A stretch of 64,000 bases of DNA from Rhea pennata (GCF_028389875.1 NC_084663.1:215288876-215352875), one strand, 5' to 3'; counted from the stretch's first letter, positions 8,233-23,200 are shown. The notes: generated from the letters alone by a model not told the origin. Translations and numbers: made by a program.

Positions 8233-11200
8233 GTGGGTGTGCGGCGGCGGCGGTGGGGCCCCGGGGGGGGGGGACTGCCCCTGGCGGGGCTTCCTCATTG
8301 CTCACGTTGCCTCTGCCCCTGTTTTTTGTCGTGTTTGGGCCTTTCTTCCTTCCTCCCCTTTTATTCTTTTCTTTCTTTTTTCCTCTCCTTCTCTGAGACC
8401 TTATGCATCTTGTGTTCTGATGGGTTTGTTCTTTCTGCTGAGGCCTTTCCATGCAAGAAGAGGCAAGGTGGTGGGTAGCATTTGAGAGGTAACTGAGGCT
8501 GGTCAAAGCTGAAAGAGCTGCTTTGGTTGAGGAGCCTGTCACCTGAGAGGAGGGAAAGGTGAGGCATCATCCCCTGGTGCTGTCAGGTGAAGTGAGGCTG
8601 GTATGATGTAATCCTGCTAGTATACCAAGTGCTGCACCTGCTTCTTGCTGCTGCTGCATCTTTATCAGCACAGAAATGCATACCCTGTGAAATTGGGCTT
8701 GAGAGGATTGTTTAATGCCTTCAAATGCAGTTAAAATCAAATGATGTCATTTGTTTTTTCCTTAGCTTCCTGAATCCCCCTCTCCCCCGCCCTAAAATAA
8801 AAATCAGGCTTCGGAGATGTAAGTCGGCATGCTCCTTTCAGTTTCAGCTCTGCCAGGGAGTCAAGAGGACTGCAAGCTTGGCTAGTTCTGATTAAACTAG
8901 CCAAAGGGAATATGGGGCTGTTGCAATAACACTCTATTGGAGGTTCCTTTGCTTAACTCATTGTTAGAAGGAATGCTTTCTTTTCAGCTGCCTTGTCAAA
9001 ACACCATGACGTATGCTCTAAATAATATCTTGGGAAAGGGAGGAGGGGAAACCGGGACTTGTGCACCAATGGTTTAGGTTTCTGTGTGTGGCTTTTTTTA
9101 TTATTATTATTTTCTTTAAATATTCCTCGTTTGAGGATGGAAAAACAAGTAACTACTAGGAGAGTGTTCATACTGTTTTTTCTTCAGTTTTATTTTGCCA
9201 GGGTCAAAGCTTGAGAAAGCGGTAATTTAGCCTGCAAGTAAAGTCTGATTCTATGTGATGACTATTGGATGAGCTTTCTGCTACTTGAAAATGTTCTCCA
9301 TTTTCATTTTTATACAAATCAACCTTTGCCATCTGCACATTTTGGACTTGGAGCTGCTGTTGAGAAAAAATCTGGGAATAGTGGCATGGAGAGGGAAAGA
9401 ATGGAAAAGGGAAATAACCTTCATGTTTATATACTTGGTAACTGCTAGCCCCACACTGAACTACACTAAACATTTTTTTGATAATTTTTTTTCTACTTTA
9501 TCGGAAAGTATTTTTTTAACAGAGGAATTTTTAGTTTCTTTTTTAAAAAAAATGCTAGGAAAACTTATGCCTTTTAAAGTTAAGTTTTCCAGGGGAAAAT
9601 ACTTTGTTTTAAACCAACATTAGTGAAATGTTATTGTTTCTGTAGTTAACTAATTGAATGTGACCTGAAGAGTGAGTTTCATTGTAGGTCTTCAGCCTTG
9701 CTTCCCTATGTAATAATCATGTCATTTTCTGCAAGGATTCTTGAATTTCTGAGTTAAACAGGTTTCAAATAGAGTCCAAGTGAATTCGGAAGAGTCAAAA
9801 TTGATTGGAGAAAGGAGGTTGAAATTATTGCCCTTGCAGCAGGGCTGTACTACATGGAGCATGAATAGTTTAGAACTACTTACTGTGCAGCTGCCAGGTT
9901 GGGAACTTAAGAGATGCAGTTGCTGTGAGAAGGGAACCCTGGGGAGTGCAAGGAGAAACAAGGAGAAACCAGCAAGCCTTGAGTCATCAGGGATTTGTCC
10001 AGTGCCCTTGTATTTCATCACAGACCTAGGAAATGCGGTCTCTTTAGGTCTATTACTTATCAAACAATTTAACAAGGATCTGCCTCTCCTTCCCCACCCC
10101 CCAACTTCCTTAGCTGTGGGGACTTTCACTGACTATCTTCAAAGAAAACTCTGTACACTACATTCTCACAGCTGTATTTAATTCTAGTGTTTGTCCTTTA
10201 AGTTAATTGAAAATTACTTCCTGTAATTCATTTTTAAAACCGTGGGTTCTTTTTTCCCTTTGGAGAGCCTTAATTAAAAATGTGCTCTTTGTTCTTTTAG
10301 ATTTGGATATCTGTGCTAAATTCTCTTAAAACTGTAACTGTTATAGGAGGTGTGGGTGAGCTGGGGGGGAACCTGACTTTGTGATGATCTTTCTGCTTTC
10401 CTGTCATTTCCCACCAGTATCCTCTATCTCCATTATTGTGTTTAGCAACTTGCATAAAGAAATCTCAATAGCTAGTCTCCCTCCTCTCTAATTGCTGTGT
10501 CTTCTTTTTTCTTAGACATGCTAGCTAATAATTTCACAGTATGAGTGGCATCTCTTCCTTGTTCTGTCCCCATGCACAGACTATATAAACCATTAGTCAA
10601 TTGTTCTGTATTTTCTTCTCTTTTAATTCATTTTCCTTTACTCTAGCTTTTCTATTGTACTCACACATCTGTCATGAGACCCCTAAGGAGCCTAGCTTGC
10701 ACAGAACGCTGTGTTGCAGTGTGTGTGCCCAACAGAACTGCTTCTGCAGAAAGCAAATGTTAGAATTTGGACCCTGGTTCTAGTAATTATTTCATATGTC
10801 TGTCTTGAGCGGCTTTACCCATTGGCACGAATGTGCTATGTGCTTCTCAGAGGTGTGCTCAGCACAGTAGCTGAACATTTGTTGTGCATAGCAGCAGAGG
10901 AGGCTTCTGGTGTGATTCTGAGGATCGAATACTGGCATAACAGCTGGTGCAATTTTACAGGGAAAACTGCATGATTAAGAGCCTGATTTGTTTCATCAAA
11001 AACATGGGCCCAAAGAAAGGATTCACAGTTGACATGCGAAGTCAGAGCAGATGAAGGATGCCCTCTCACTTTCTCTCAATAAGCCCTCAGTCTGTATGTA
11101 GAAATGAAGCTTAAGCTCAAGCTGTCAGCTACTGGCTTGTTAATTAGCTCTGTGGTATTGCTGACAAGCCTCTCATTCCCCAAGAATGGTCAGTATTGCC

Positions 11201-14200
11201 TAACTTTGACCACATATTAGAAAGTACTGGAGGAATGTTGGTACACAGAGCTACTGTAATGGGCCATTGGTGTTACGGTAGAGTGCATCTGAGAGAAGGA
11301 GTGTTTTGCAAATACAAAAACCTTTTAAGCTTTTTTTTAAGAAGTGAGAAGCTCAGGAAATGAGAAAAGAAATTCTTCAAAATTACTTGGATGCACTGCA
11401 AGCTGTCACATTGAAGAACTGAAGAGAATTGTGTATCACTGAAATACCTGATTCTAGGTTGAAGTGGGCACAAACCCACAAGACTACTGAGAGAAAATAA
11501 AGAGCTCAGTGAAGTGGGAAATGCTCTAATAACACAAGTATTGTGGTTTAGTGCCTGTTATAATAGACTAAACTACATAAAGTCTCAAATCTTAAGATTT
11601 ATGGCATTAGTATTCATACTGATAAATAAGCTATACTGCTGTCTCTGGTCAAGATCTTAAAGGCTGGAAAAGGTATGCCATGCTGTGTTAACACATTGCA
11701 ACCTTCAGATATCTGAGATAAGACTTAAGGATTAGGACTTACTTTGAGGTATAGTCTGTCATTTGTATCCATTTACTTAGTTTATCAATGTCACTTAAGC
11801 ATTCTGCATAATACAAGGTCTTTTGTGCCTTTAACTGCTGGTCTATGCATATCTAGGTGGTCTAATAGTTTTAAATTGTTCTGAGAAACAGATGTTTTTG
11901 TTCCATAATCAAAATATAAGACTGCTGCGGAACGAAAGTAGTCTCACCCTTCCTTGTTGCTGTACTTCCCCTTCCTTCTCTACTTGATCTGGCACAAACT
12001 TTCATGCAATTGTTCAGGGAACAGTTACAGATTGAGGTGGGAGGGGTGGATGGACTGTGGTAAACTGAATTGAAAACTATTGTAGTAACACTTCATTTAG
12101 AAAGATAGAAACTGTACTGTCTGTATAAAGGATGGGAGAAAATGTGTAAAGGTTTTATTTCTTGTTTAATGTAACAAAAATCTACTTTGACCTGTTTTAC
12201 AAAGTCTGCAGCAAAAATTGGAAGTATAATGAAAGCCAACAGAATGGTGTTCTCTTGTTTACTGGATGCAGGCCTAATAATCATCAGGAAGAGCAGAGAG
12301 CTAAGGAAAATTTGTGTGCTGTGAAATATCTCCAAATTACTGAACAATGCAATGACATGGGATACTTTGCTTGTTACTTTTCTCTGTTCTGTCTGCTCAG
12401 CCACAACATTAAAGGATTCAAATTCTACTCCTGCGTTTGTGGTACCTCTTGCCATTAGTGTTTGGTCTTCTGTGGTTTGTTCTTTTGAAATGCGGGTCGC
12501 TAAACAGAGGAATTCTAGCTCTGCACTTTTTTAGAAAATACTTCCTTACAGGTGTAGGTCTTTCAGCTTTCAGTATGCTGAAAGGCCAACATGATGTGCC
12601 TGTTTCCCTTTTGGAGGGAAGTAGCACATCAGCAATGGAGCCTGTATGTGCTTCCAGCAGTAAGGTGCATCTGTGGTCATCCTGTTCTTAGCCTAATACC
12701 CTCTGGGATGGATTGGTAGTATTAATGACACATGGTGCTTGGCTAAGGCTTGCCTTGTACAGGATGTGCCACCTTTCTACCTCTGAAACTCTGATTGCTC
12801 CTGGTAGTTCAAAGTACTGGGATAATGGGTTTGATGGTATGCACACTTGACTTGTATGATGTTCAGGGCCCTTGGGGACAATTTTGGAAAGCTGTTGTAG
12901 GTGAATGGGGCAAAACTGTTTCACAGATCCCTCCAGACAGACAGAGGATATGAATGTAGACTATGCCTAAAATGTTCTTTCAACCTGGCTTCCTCTTTAC
13001 TTATAGGCTCCCTACCAAAAGAAACTGACTGTTATGGAGCTGTTGTGGCTTGCTGAGGGGCCAGGGTTTAGAAGTAAAATAGAACAAGACAAATTGACAG
13101 TGTAAATGTACCCCTTAGTGGGTTGGCAGAGGCAAAAAATGACCTGATGTAGGAAACTTTCTACCTACGGTAATACCCAGAACTTGTTACTTGCTCTTCT
13201 GTTGCCTTCCCTCTCCCATTGCAGAAACTAGGTTGAGTAACTGCTTGCCTACCATTATCCAGCTGATTTTCACAGAAAGATATTGGTGCAGTTGCTGACC
13301 AGAAATGAAACTTCCTCTTCCAAACCAAACTTCCTTTCCTTTTGTTGAACAAGAGGAAATGAGAACCTAAAACTTTTAAGAGAAATTGTAAACGAGAGCT
13401 TAATGCAAGTGCCAGCGTTGGTTTTAAGCTATGTATGAAAGGTGAATTAGCTATGCCACAGACAATGCTACGTTTCTGCTTAAGTCTTCCTATAAATATA
13501 TTTTCTGGTGTGCTTAGGTGTTTGGGACTGAACCTGTTTTCATTTCAAAAAAAGGCTGGAACACTTACTGATTCAAAAGCCTGGCTGACGATGCTTGAAG
13601 CACTTAAACTCTGATTGTTGAATTTCCTTAAATTTATCCCTTGTAAAACTATCCTCAAGAGCAAAAAAACTATTTTTAAAAGCTTTTTATCTTCTAGACT
13701 TTGGGTTGTCTTGTATTTTTTTTTTCTTTCTTTTTCCAGGCTACAAATGCAAACAGTATCTTCAAAAGGCAGAAATGATTGCTGTGAGAAGTGTAAACTG
13801 ACAGTTGTTTTGATAGGATTTCAGCTGTGAAAACCTAGCTCTGGCAGTAAATACACAGTAAATACATTGGTTATTAACATGACTAGAAGTCAAAGAACCG
13901 GTAAGAAATATTCAGCTAATGCCGAAGAAAAAAATGGAGAATTATGGTACACTGGTAACTTCTTTGGTGCCAGCCCCATGCTCCTCTTCAGACTCTTTAT
14001 TCTAATGAGCTATAAAAAAACCCCTCACAATCCAATTCTATCGGTATATAGTTGGGTAATATATGGAAAACTGAAGCTCGCGAAGTATAACACTGAATTT
14101 GGCAGAGAATATAATGATTGCTTTCCAATAAAACCTCAAGCCTTTAAGTGTGTTGGAGACATTGCAGAATCTCAGTTACTGTGTTGGACTGCTGCAGGAC

Positions 14201-17200
14201 CTGACCCCAAAGTTTTGTCATGCATCTGTTTCTGCCAGAGGATTTTTATAAGTAGCTGTTTAAGCCAGTTGTGGATGTTGAGCTATACTTAATCTACTCC
14301 CCTCTTCCTAAATTCCATTGTAGTGCCACAGGGCCTGCGATACACTTAATATTAAGTTCTTGCTAAAGACTTAGAACTAAAGCCTGAGCTTTATATTTTT
14401 AAGGGAATGCAAGCACAGTAAACCTGCAAAAAACATTTTATAAAGAAAAAGTATTAGCTGTCTGGAAACTGCCCAGAGGTGTAATGGCATTATAATTTCC
14501 CTGGAAAAAAAACAATATGGAGATGGTTGTTCTGCTGCTTGTGGAAGTCCTGGAATGCCTTCATTCTGGATGTCATCTCCAGACATACGGAGGAAAAGAA
14601 GGTGGTCAGGAGTAGCCAGCATGGATTCACCAAGGGGAAATCCTGCTTAACCAACCTGATAGCCTTCTCTGATGGAATGACTGGCTGGGTAGGTAAGGGC
14701 AGAGCAGTGGATGTTGTGTACCTTGACTTCAGCAAGGCTTCTGACACTGTCTCCCATGGCATCCTCCTAGATAAGCTCAGGAGGTGTGGGTTAGATGAGT
14801 GGACAGTGAGGTGGACTGAGAACTGGCTGAAAGGCAGAGCTCATAGTGTCGTTGTCAGTGGTGTGGAGTCCAGTTGGAGGCCTGTGGCTAGTGGCGTCCC
14901 CTAGGGCTCAGTACTGGGTCCCAGCCAATGGTCTCCTGGGGTGTGTTGGGAAGAGTGTTGCCATCAGGTGGAGGGAGGTGATCCTGCCTGTCTCCTCAGC
15001 CCTGGGGAGGCCTCATCTCGACTACTGTGTCCAGTTCTGGGCTCCCCAGTCCAAGAGAGACATGGAGCTACTGGAGAGAGTCCAGCGCAGGGCTGCGATG
15101 ATGATCTGAGGGCTGGAGCACCTGCCCTGTGAGGAACGGCTGTGAGAGCTGGGCCTGTTCAGCCTGGGGAAGAGAAGCCTGAGGGGGGGATCTTATCAAT
15201 GTGTATATGTACCTGAAGAGAGGATGTCAAGGGAATGGGGACAAACTCTTTTCAGTTGTCCCGTGTGACAGGACAAGAGGCAATGGGCAGAAATTGAAGC
15301 ACAGGAAGTTCTGCTTGAAGGTGAGGGGTGATTTCTTCCCTGTGAGAGTGACTGAGCACTGGACCAGGTTGCCCAGAGAGGTCTCCTTCTGTGGAGATCT
15401 TCAAGGCCCACCTGGATGCAACCCTGTCTACCATGCTGTAGGTGACCCTGCTGAGCAGGGAGGTTGGCCTAGATGATGTCTGGAGGTCCCTTCCAACCTT
15501 ACTGATTCTATGATTCTCTGAGTTACACTATGTCTCTTGCCCATGCAGTAGTCTATTTGTCTGACTCCTACATTCTCCTTGCTTTCACTTTTTTTTTTTT
15601 TACAGTGAAATTGAAACACTTAAGGGGAGATTTTAATAGTCTCACTCTGTCTTGTAGCTTGTTGGTAGTGCAAAACACTGCTTTCTGAGTTGGTGTGAGA
15701 TGGTCCTCTGCATGTGCTTAGTATGGTCTACTTGAAATAAGATATGAAAACACTGTTTGACCTCTGGTTGCTCTTTACTTCCCAAGTATCAAATTGCTAG
15801 CCTCAAAGCTACTTACAAATTAAGAATGCTTCACAAACTTACTGTATTTAAAAACAGTACATTAATGTCTATGACTGCACTCACATCAAGTTTGCAGATG
15901 ATGTCACACTGTGGAAAGAGTTGAGGGGCAGAGCTGCCATTCAGAGGGATCTGGACAGGCTGGGGAAAGAAACCTTATTAAATTTAAGAAGGCAACGTTG
16001 CCCTGGGAAGCAAGAACTCTCTGTGGCAATACACGCTAGGGTTCAGCTCTGCTGAAAAGGCTCTGAGGGTCTATGAAAGGCTTGGTAGGCAGCAAGCTGA
16101 ACAGGAGCTGGCAGTTCCTCTGATAGCAAACAAGGCCAGTGGCATTCCTCAGCTTCATGAACAGGAGCACTGCTGGGAGATCAAGAAAAGGGGTTATCCC
16201 CCTTGCTTGGCATTTGTTAGACTGAATTGAAATACTGCATCTGGTTTTGGGCCCCTAGGACAAGAGAGATATTGACAAACTGGTGCAAGTTCAGCAGAGG
16301 GCCACTTAGATGGTCAAGGAGCTGGAGCACTCCTCCCGTGGGGAGACTGCTGAGCCTGTAGGAGAGAAGGCTTTTTGGGGGGAACCTACCAGCAGCCTTT
16401 ACCTAGAGGAAGACAAAGCCAGGCCCTTCACAGCATCGTGTGGCAGGAGGATGAGAAACAATGGGCCTAAATCAGTATGAGAGAGGCTCAGACTAGATAG
16501 AAGGTGAAACGTTTCCTCTTTAGACCTAGACAGTGTTGCCCAGCCTTGCCTGCCTTGTTTCTTGCATTTTAGGTAGAGAGAACTTACATTATTTTGTTCT
16601 ATGGTGTGGGTTTCCCTTTACTCCTTTCCCCTTTCTGTCTGTTGCCCCTCCAGTCTCTCAGCTGTTCCCCTACGTTTGTATGCACTTCTCTTGCTGCTCT
16701 TTTTTCCCTTGTATCTCCTATTTGTGCTCTCCCTGCTCCTTAGTGCAGCCTAGGGACTTAGTCTCCAGAACCCTCCTTTTGTTCCAGTGCCTGTGGATAC
16801 TAGTTGAGAAATGTGTAGGACAAGAAGGATCAGAAAAAGAAAAAAGGTAAGAACCCCCCTCAGAAACCCCACTCTAGCCTAGCCACCAGCCGTGGGTACC
16901 TGTTTCCCTGCCTGTCCCTCTTCTGACCCCAAGGGTGTATAATCAGGTAGCCCGAGGCTTTCCTTCCAGGGCCCCTGTGGCTGCTGTCACCTTACCTGCT
17001 ACCTCCTTGCATACTCCTGGCTATGGCTGAGACCTGTTCCCCACCCAGACCATGAAGAACAGCATCCGCTGCCTCCTGATAGCTGCCTTACCCCACCTCC
17101 TGGCTTGTATGTGTGTGTGGCTGCAATGGCCTTGGGGCCCTAAGGTGTGGTGGCTACCTGCAAGATGTGTGGAAAGTTTTCTTGCTGGCATCTGAGGTGA

Positions 17201-20200
17201 GGGCATCTTTGTCTCCCTATCCCAGTGTTAGGCAAACCTGGCTCTATGGGTTGTTCTCACCCCTGTTCCCAGTGGTGCTCTCCTCTCTGCCATGTCTGCA
17301 TTTGGGAAGCTGCTCTCTGTGTGCTTCAAGGACCCTGCCCTTTGCCATGTGCTCTTTTTTCCACCAGCACGTCATCCTCTGAATGTCAGTAGCTATATGA
17401 AGCTTGGGTGCTTTGAAGGGTCTTTTGTTTTCCTGTACTGTGGTCCCTTGGATGCATTGCTGCTTTGAGGAGTCCTAGTACGTACTTTGCTGGACATCAC
17501 GCCAAGTCCATAAGGACTGCCTGTTCCAGGGAGCTGGGCAGTACTCTTGCCTTCCAGACTAAAGGAAGGGCCAGTCTCACTGCTGACAGCCTGTCACATA
17601 TGAATATCTCTTTTGTGACATCTCAGAATTAGCTTGCACAGTTGCTGAGCTCAGGTCTGTGTGCACACATACTTATTTCAACAGGCTAACCTGCCAAAGC
17701 CACCAGCAGGAGGCAAGGGTCCTTGCAGAATCCTGGGGCAGGGGAGTATCCTGTGTGGAAGAGGCTTTCTCCCTCACGTTGATACCTTCTGATGATTCTT
17801 CCCTCTCATGTATTGCTGCCTGGACCCATGTGTATGTGCCTGGCCTCACAGGATACTGAGGGAGAAACTGTTAACTAGCATTCAGACCCAGAACTTTTTA
17901 GAGTATTTAGACCAGATGAGTCTGCAGTTTTCCTGGACCCTGCAAAAACCATGTAGAAGACCTGTCACTGTGCTAAAGTTTCAGGCACTGAGCTTGCCAC
18001 ACCACCTTTCCCCATTTCTCCTAAGCTCTGTCTCCAGTGGTGATGCTGTACCTTGCTGGCATAGCAGCTGAGGCCCCTAAACTGTGTTCCCTGAGCTACT
18101 CTGTTGTCCCCACCCCTTCTTCAGGGGATGACCATAAGAGGTAGGGTTTGCTTTCCTGCATCTTGTCCTCCCAACAGAGGATGCACCATTTTCCATTCTA
18201 GTCACCTTGGGGCCAGAGAGTGAAGTGGTCCAAGGTATGCAGGTGGTTTTGTGCTAGGAGTCCTTATCAACTACAAGTGAGGCAGAAAAACCTCAATCCA
18301 AAGGCAGTGCAGCTAAAGGATGTGGTAGAATCTGGGGGCTTGCTTGGGGCTGTGACAGTGCCAATGGACAAGTATAAGAGAGAACTTATCAGTGACAAGA
18401 AGATATTGCTGGCCCTCATCCTGTAGCCTGTGGGGGTCCTGTTCATGGAGGGGATAGGACTCAAAGGCTATCATTGAGGCTCCCAAACTTCCCCTCATGA
18501 AATACCTTGAAACAGCATATTTAAAACAGCTAGGACTGTGGGATGAAGCTCCATGAGAGTCAGGTACTCACCTTCATTTGGGAGGAGTTTACCTAATGGG
18601 TGTCCTGAAGGAGGTTTGCAGGGATCTGTCTACCAAACCTAGCTGGCAGCTGGAGTTAAGGAGCAGGATCTACTTCACCAGAAGTGCCTGTGAAATGGCT
18701 GGAGTGGTGACACTGGCTTCTCTAGACCTGTAACATGAGGTGCTAGGTTTTGCTAAGTTTGTGATGGGTTGCATGCTGCATCTGAGGCCTTCAGTGGTGA
18801 GACTGGTTGTTGATGTCTGTACCCTGATAGCAGACCTAGAACAAGTGCAGATCTATCAGTAAGCACCTACCTCCCTCAGCAGTCTGGATCCCTGTGGTTC
18901 TTCTAGGCATTCAGACATGCGTTGGACTTGTGGGACTGTTGGGAGCAAGAAGTGTCAGGCAGATGTCCTCAGAGAGCTTGTAGACCATCACTTCGTGTTA
19001 GGGTCTTTCACCTGAGCAATGCACCTTCCTTCACTGTGTTTGGTTGGAGAACAGAGTGAAGCCATTCCCGGCTGAAACACATCTGATAGTTTGCTATATA
19101 GTATCTTCTAGGCTGGCCACTTTCATGGATGAGTAGGCAAACTATTACTGACAAGTGCTGTTACCCTGGTGGAAAGTCTGACCTAAGTGCTTCTTAACGA
19201 CATGCTTTTGGAGAACGTGGCTTTCTCATATCTTTCCAGGAGCTGTGGCTTGCCTAATGGGAGGAGAGGTATGCCTTTCCCTCAGCAATATGTGGGGAAG
19301 GTGCATGTCAAGCTCTTCTGCTGTAACTATGTGTAGAGTTTCACTTATCAGAGAGATGAAGCAGTAGGAAATTGGAGAGCTAGAACCAGAGAGGTGCTTG
19401 TCTGGGTGCTGTGAGTGAGTGCTGAGAGAAGCGTGAGGAGCTCTAGGTCCTAGGTGCTGTTGCTTAGGTGCAAGTCTGAGTCCTTTAGCAGATAATTGCA
19501 GTGTGCGCTTCATACTGGAGAAGAAAAGGATTGCTGAGAAATGCATTGCTCATTTGAGAGCTTATGGGTAAAGATCAAAGGGCAGGCTAACATGGGGGAC
19601 ACTATTGTGGGTGTCTACTATAGGCCACCTGATCAGGAAGAGAAGGTTGATGAGGCCTTCTATAGACAGCTGGAGGTAGCCTAATGATCATGGGCCCTGG
19701 TTCTCCTGGGGGACTTCAGCCTTCCTGATACCTGCTGGAAGGACTACACAGCGAGGCAGAAACAGTCCAGGAGCTTTTGCAATGCATTGATGATAACTTC
19801 CTGTCACAAATGGTGGAGGAGCCTACGAGGAAGGATGTCCTGCTGGACCTTGTCCTTACCAACAGAGAGGGACTGGTTAGAGATGTGAAGGTTGGGGGCA
19901 GCCTTGGCTGCAGTGACCATGAGATGGTGGAGTCAGGATTCGACAGGAAAGAAGTAAGGCAACAAGCAGGATTGCAACCCTGGACTTCAGGAGAGCGGAC
20001 TTTGGGCTCTTCAGAGACCTAATTGGTGGAGTCTCATGGGTTAAGGCCCTAGAAGGAAGGAGGGGTCCAAGAGAGCTGGCTAATATTCAAACATCGCTTC
20101 CTCCAAGCTCAAGAGCGGTGCATCCCTATGAGTAAGAAGTGCAGCAAAGGGGGCAGGAGACCTGCCTGGGTGAGCAAGGAGCTCCTAGCCAAATTCAGAC

Positions 20201-23200
20201 AGAAGAGGAAAGCACACAGACTGTGGAAGAGGGGACAGGCTACTTGGGAGAATTCTAGGAATGCAGTCGAAGTATGTAGAGATGCTGTGAGGAAGGCTAA
20301 GGCCCAGTTGGAATTGGGACCTTAACCCTGGCAAGGGATGTCAAGGACGACAGGAAGGGCTTCAAATACATCAGCAGCAGGAAGAGGACTAGGGAAAATG
20401 TGGGCCCACTACTGAATGGGGTGGGGGCCCTGGTGACAAGGGATGCAGAGAAGGCAGAATTACTGAATGCCTTCTGTGCTTCAGTCTTCACTGCTGAGGG
20501 CAGCCCCCAGGAATCCTGCAGCCTGGATGTGAGGGAGAAAGTCCAGAGAAGGGAAGACTTTCCTTTGATTGAGGAGGAAAGGATTAGAGACCTTCTGGGC
20601 AGGCTAGACATCCGCAAATCCATGGGCCCGGATGGGATGCACCCACGGTTACTGAGGTAGCTGGCGGATGTTGTTGCCAGGCCGCTCTCCATCATCTTGG
20701 AAAGGTCCTGGAGAACTGGAGAGGTGCCTGAGGACTGGAAGAAAGCCAGTGTCACTCCAGTCTTCAAGGAGGAGGACCCAGGCAACTATAGGCTAGTCAG
20801 CCTCACCTCGATCCCTGGAAAGATGATGGAACAGCTCATCCTGGATGTCATCTCCAGATGTTTCTGGAGGAAAAGGTGGTGATCAGGAGTAGCCAGCATG
20901 GATTCACCAAGGGGAAATCCTGCTTAACTAACCTGATAGCCTTCTCTGATGGAATGACTGGCTGGGTAGGTGAGGGCAGAGCAGTGGATGTTGTGTACCT
21001 TGACTTCAGCAAGGCTCCTGACACTGTCTCCCATGGCATCCTCCTAGATAAGCTCAGGAGGTGTGGGTTAGACGAGTGGACAGTGAGGTGGACTGAGAAC
21101 TGGCTGAAAGGCAGAGCTCATAGTGTCGTTGTCAGTGGTGTGGAGTCCAGTTGGAGGCCTGTGGCTAGTGGCGTCCCTTAGGGCTCAGTATTGGGTCCCA
21201 TCCTGTTCAACTTCTTCATCAACGACCTGGATGAGGGGACAGAGTGCCTCCTCAGCAAGTTTGCTGATGATCCCAAGCTGGGAGGATTTTGTGGCTGACA
21301 CACCTGAGGGCTGTGCTGCCATTCAGAGAGACCTGGACAGGCTGGAGAGCTGGGCGGAGAGGAACCTCCTGAGGTTCAACAAGGGCAAGTGCAGGGTCCT
21401 GCACCTAGGGAGAAATAACCCTGTGCACCAGTACAAGGTTGGGGCTGACCTGCTGGAGAGCAGCTCTGCAGAGAAGGACCTGGGAGTGCTGGTGGATGAC
21501 AGGTTGATCATGAGCCAGCAATGTGCCCTTGTGGCTAGGAAGGCCAATGGTCTCCTGGGGTGCATTAGGCAGAGTGTTGCCATCAGGTGGAGGGAGGTGA
21601 GCCTGCCCCTCTCCTCAGCCCTGCTGAGGCCTCATCTCGAGTACTGCATCCAGTTCTGGGCTCCCCAGTCCAAGAGAGACATGGAGCTACTGGAGAGAGT
21701 CCAGCACAGGGCTGCGATGATGATCTGAGGGCTGGAGCACCTGCCCTGTGAGGAACGGCTGTGAGAGCTGGGCCTGTTCAGCCTGGGGAAGAGAAGCCTG
21801 AGGGGGGGGGGGGGGGGAAATCTTATCAATGTGTATATGTACCTGAAGAGAGGATGTCAAGGGAATGGGGACAAACTCTTTTCAGTTGTCCCGTGTGACA
21901 GGACAAGAGGCAATGGGCAGAAATTGAAGCACAGGAAGTTCTGCTTGAAGGTGAGGGGTGATTTCTTCCCTGTGAGAGTGATGGAGCACTGGACCAGGTT
22001 GCCCAGAGAGGTTGTGGAGTCTCCTTCTGTGGAGATCTTCAAGGCCTGCCTGGATACAACCCTGTCTGACATGCTCTAGGTGACCCTGCTGAGCAGGGAG
22101 GTTGGCCTAGATGATGTCTGGAGGTCCCTTCCAACCTTACTGAGTCTATGATTCTCCTAGCAAAGGGTGGCACAACTCCTGTGGGTCTGCAGCCCTTGCA
22201 GAGAAGAGGAAGGGCTTTATGGAACACCATATACTATTGACTTTGGCACGAGGGCCTGTGGGATCAGTTACTGATGTTTAACACAGGGTATTAAGTGAGT
22301 TGCTTTATTAGAGCTGTTGGAATTGGAAGGTTATCTTGGAGCACTCCTTTTGTTAAGAAATCAGTATTTTTATATGAAACTGCCTGAAGCCTCTTGTCTT
22401 TTAAGCAGAATCTTTTTAAAGGACATTGAAAGGAAAGTCCAAACAATGTACTTGATAATTTCTAGGAACGTCTCCTTTGCTTTCATTAGGCTTCTGTGTT
22501 GTGATTAATGAAGTTGGTTGCCATACTAATCCAGGCAACTGTTAAGAGAGGGCACCTCAGTTGTTCAAAGCTTGTGTTTTTAAGCTAATTGAGTTTGGAA
22601 CTAACTGCTACCTTTCTTGGCTTTAGCAGCTTGAGAAATTCTGTTCTAAGCAGTGATCTCTTATAGTTTTCTTTGTATGGGTTAATTAACTGCTTAAAGC
22701 TATGGGGCATCATCTCATCCTAGCATCACCTAATTGCATCTGAAGTTTGGATCAATAATGTTTCCTGTGAACTTAGAAAGGTAGTGGAATGCTGCAGAGC
22801 TTGATTAATCTGTTATACCCTTTAGTGTCTCTAGCTTCACATGATAGAAAAGTGAGTGTTCATGGAAAGAGTAACTGTGCAATGATACTAGTGACTTCAG
22901 AAAATGTACTTTGTATGAAGGCATATTGGGTTTTCTTCTTCACACTCCCAGTGTCTAGTATTAAATTTGTTTGTTTTAAACTGTTTAAACTTAAAACTGT
23001 TCAACTTTGAAAGTTTTACAATAGCTCTCATGAAGATTTAATTTTCAATGTGGTGTTTTATTTCATAACTTTAAAGCAAAACAACAAAAACCTCAGATTT
23101 TTGAAAATGTGCAGTAGAACTAGATTTCAACAGTGACAGCTACATTTATGTTTTAGCCCTCTTTACTCCAGTCCCTTTTGAAATATTCAGTTTAGTATGG

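Larger units (their letters stand above)
7600..8290 (+). promoter_or_regulatory. PGM2L1: CpG-island promoter and 5'UTR of PGM2L1
   Basis: A dense CpG block surrounds exon 1. It holds two ZNF143-type sites, GC boxes at 7761-7770, 7807-7819 and 7856-7866, and an inverted CCAAT box at 7836-7841. No TATA box is seen at a sensible distance, so dispersed initiation somewhere in about 7870-8000 is likely (inference). The CpG density stops abruptly after 8290, where intron 1 becomes pyrimidine- and then AT-rich. Confidence 0.85.

Noticed and set aside
13867..14292. 141-codon open frame in intron 1 as a nested gene
   Set aside because: No recognisable domain, AT-driven composition, no regulatory context; chance length is plausible.
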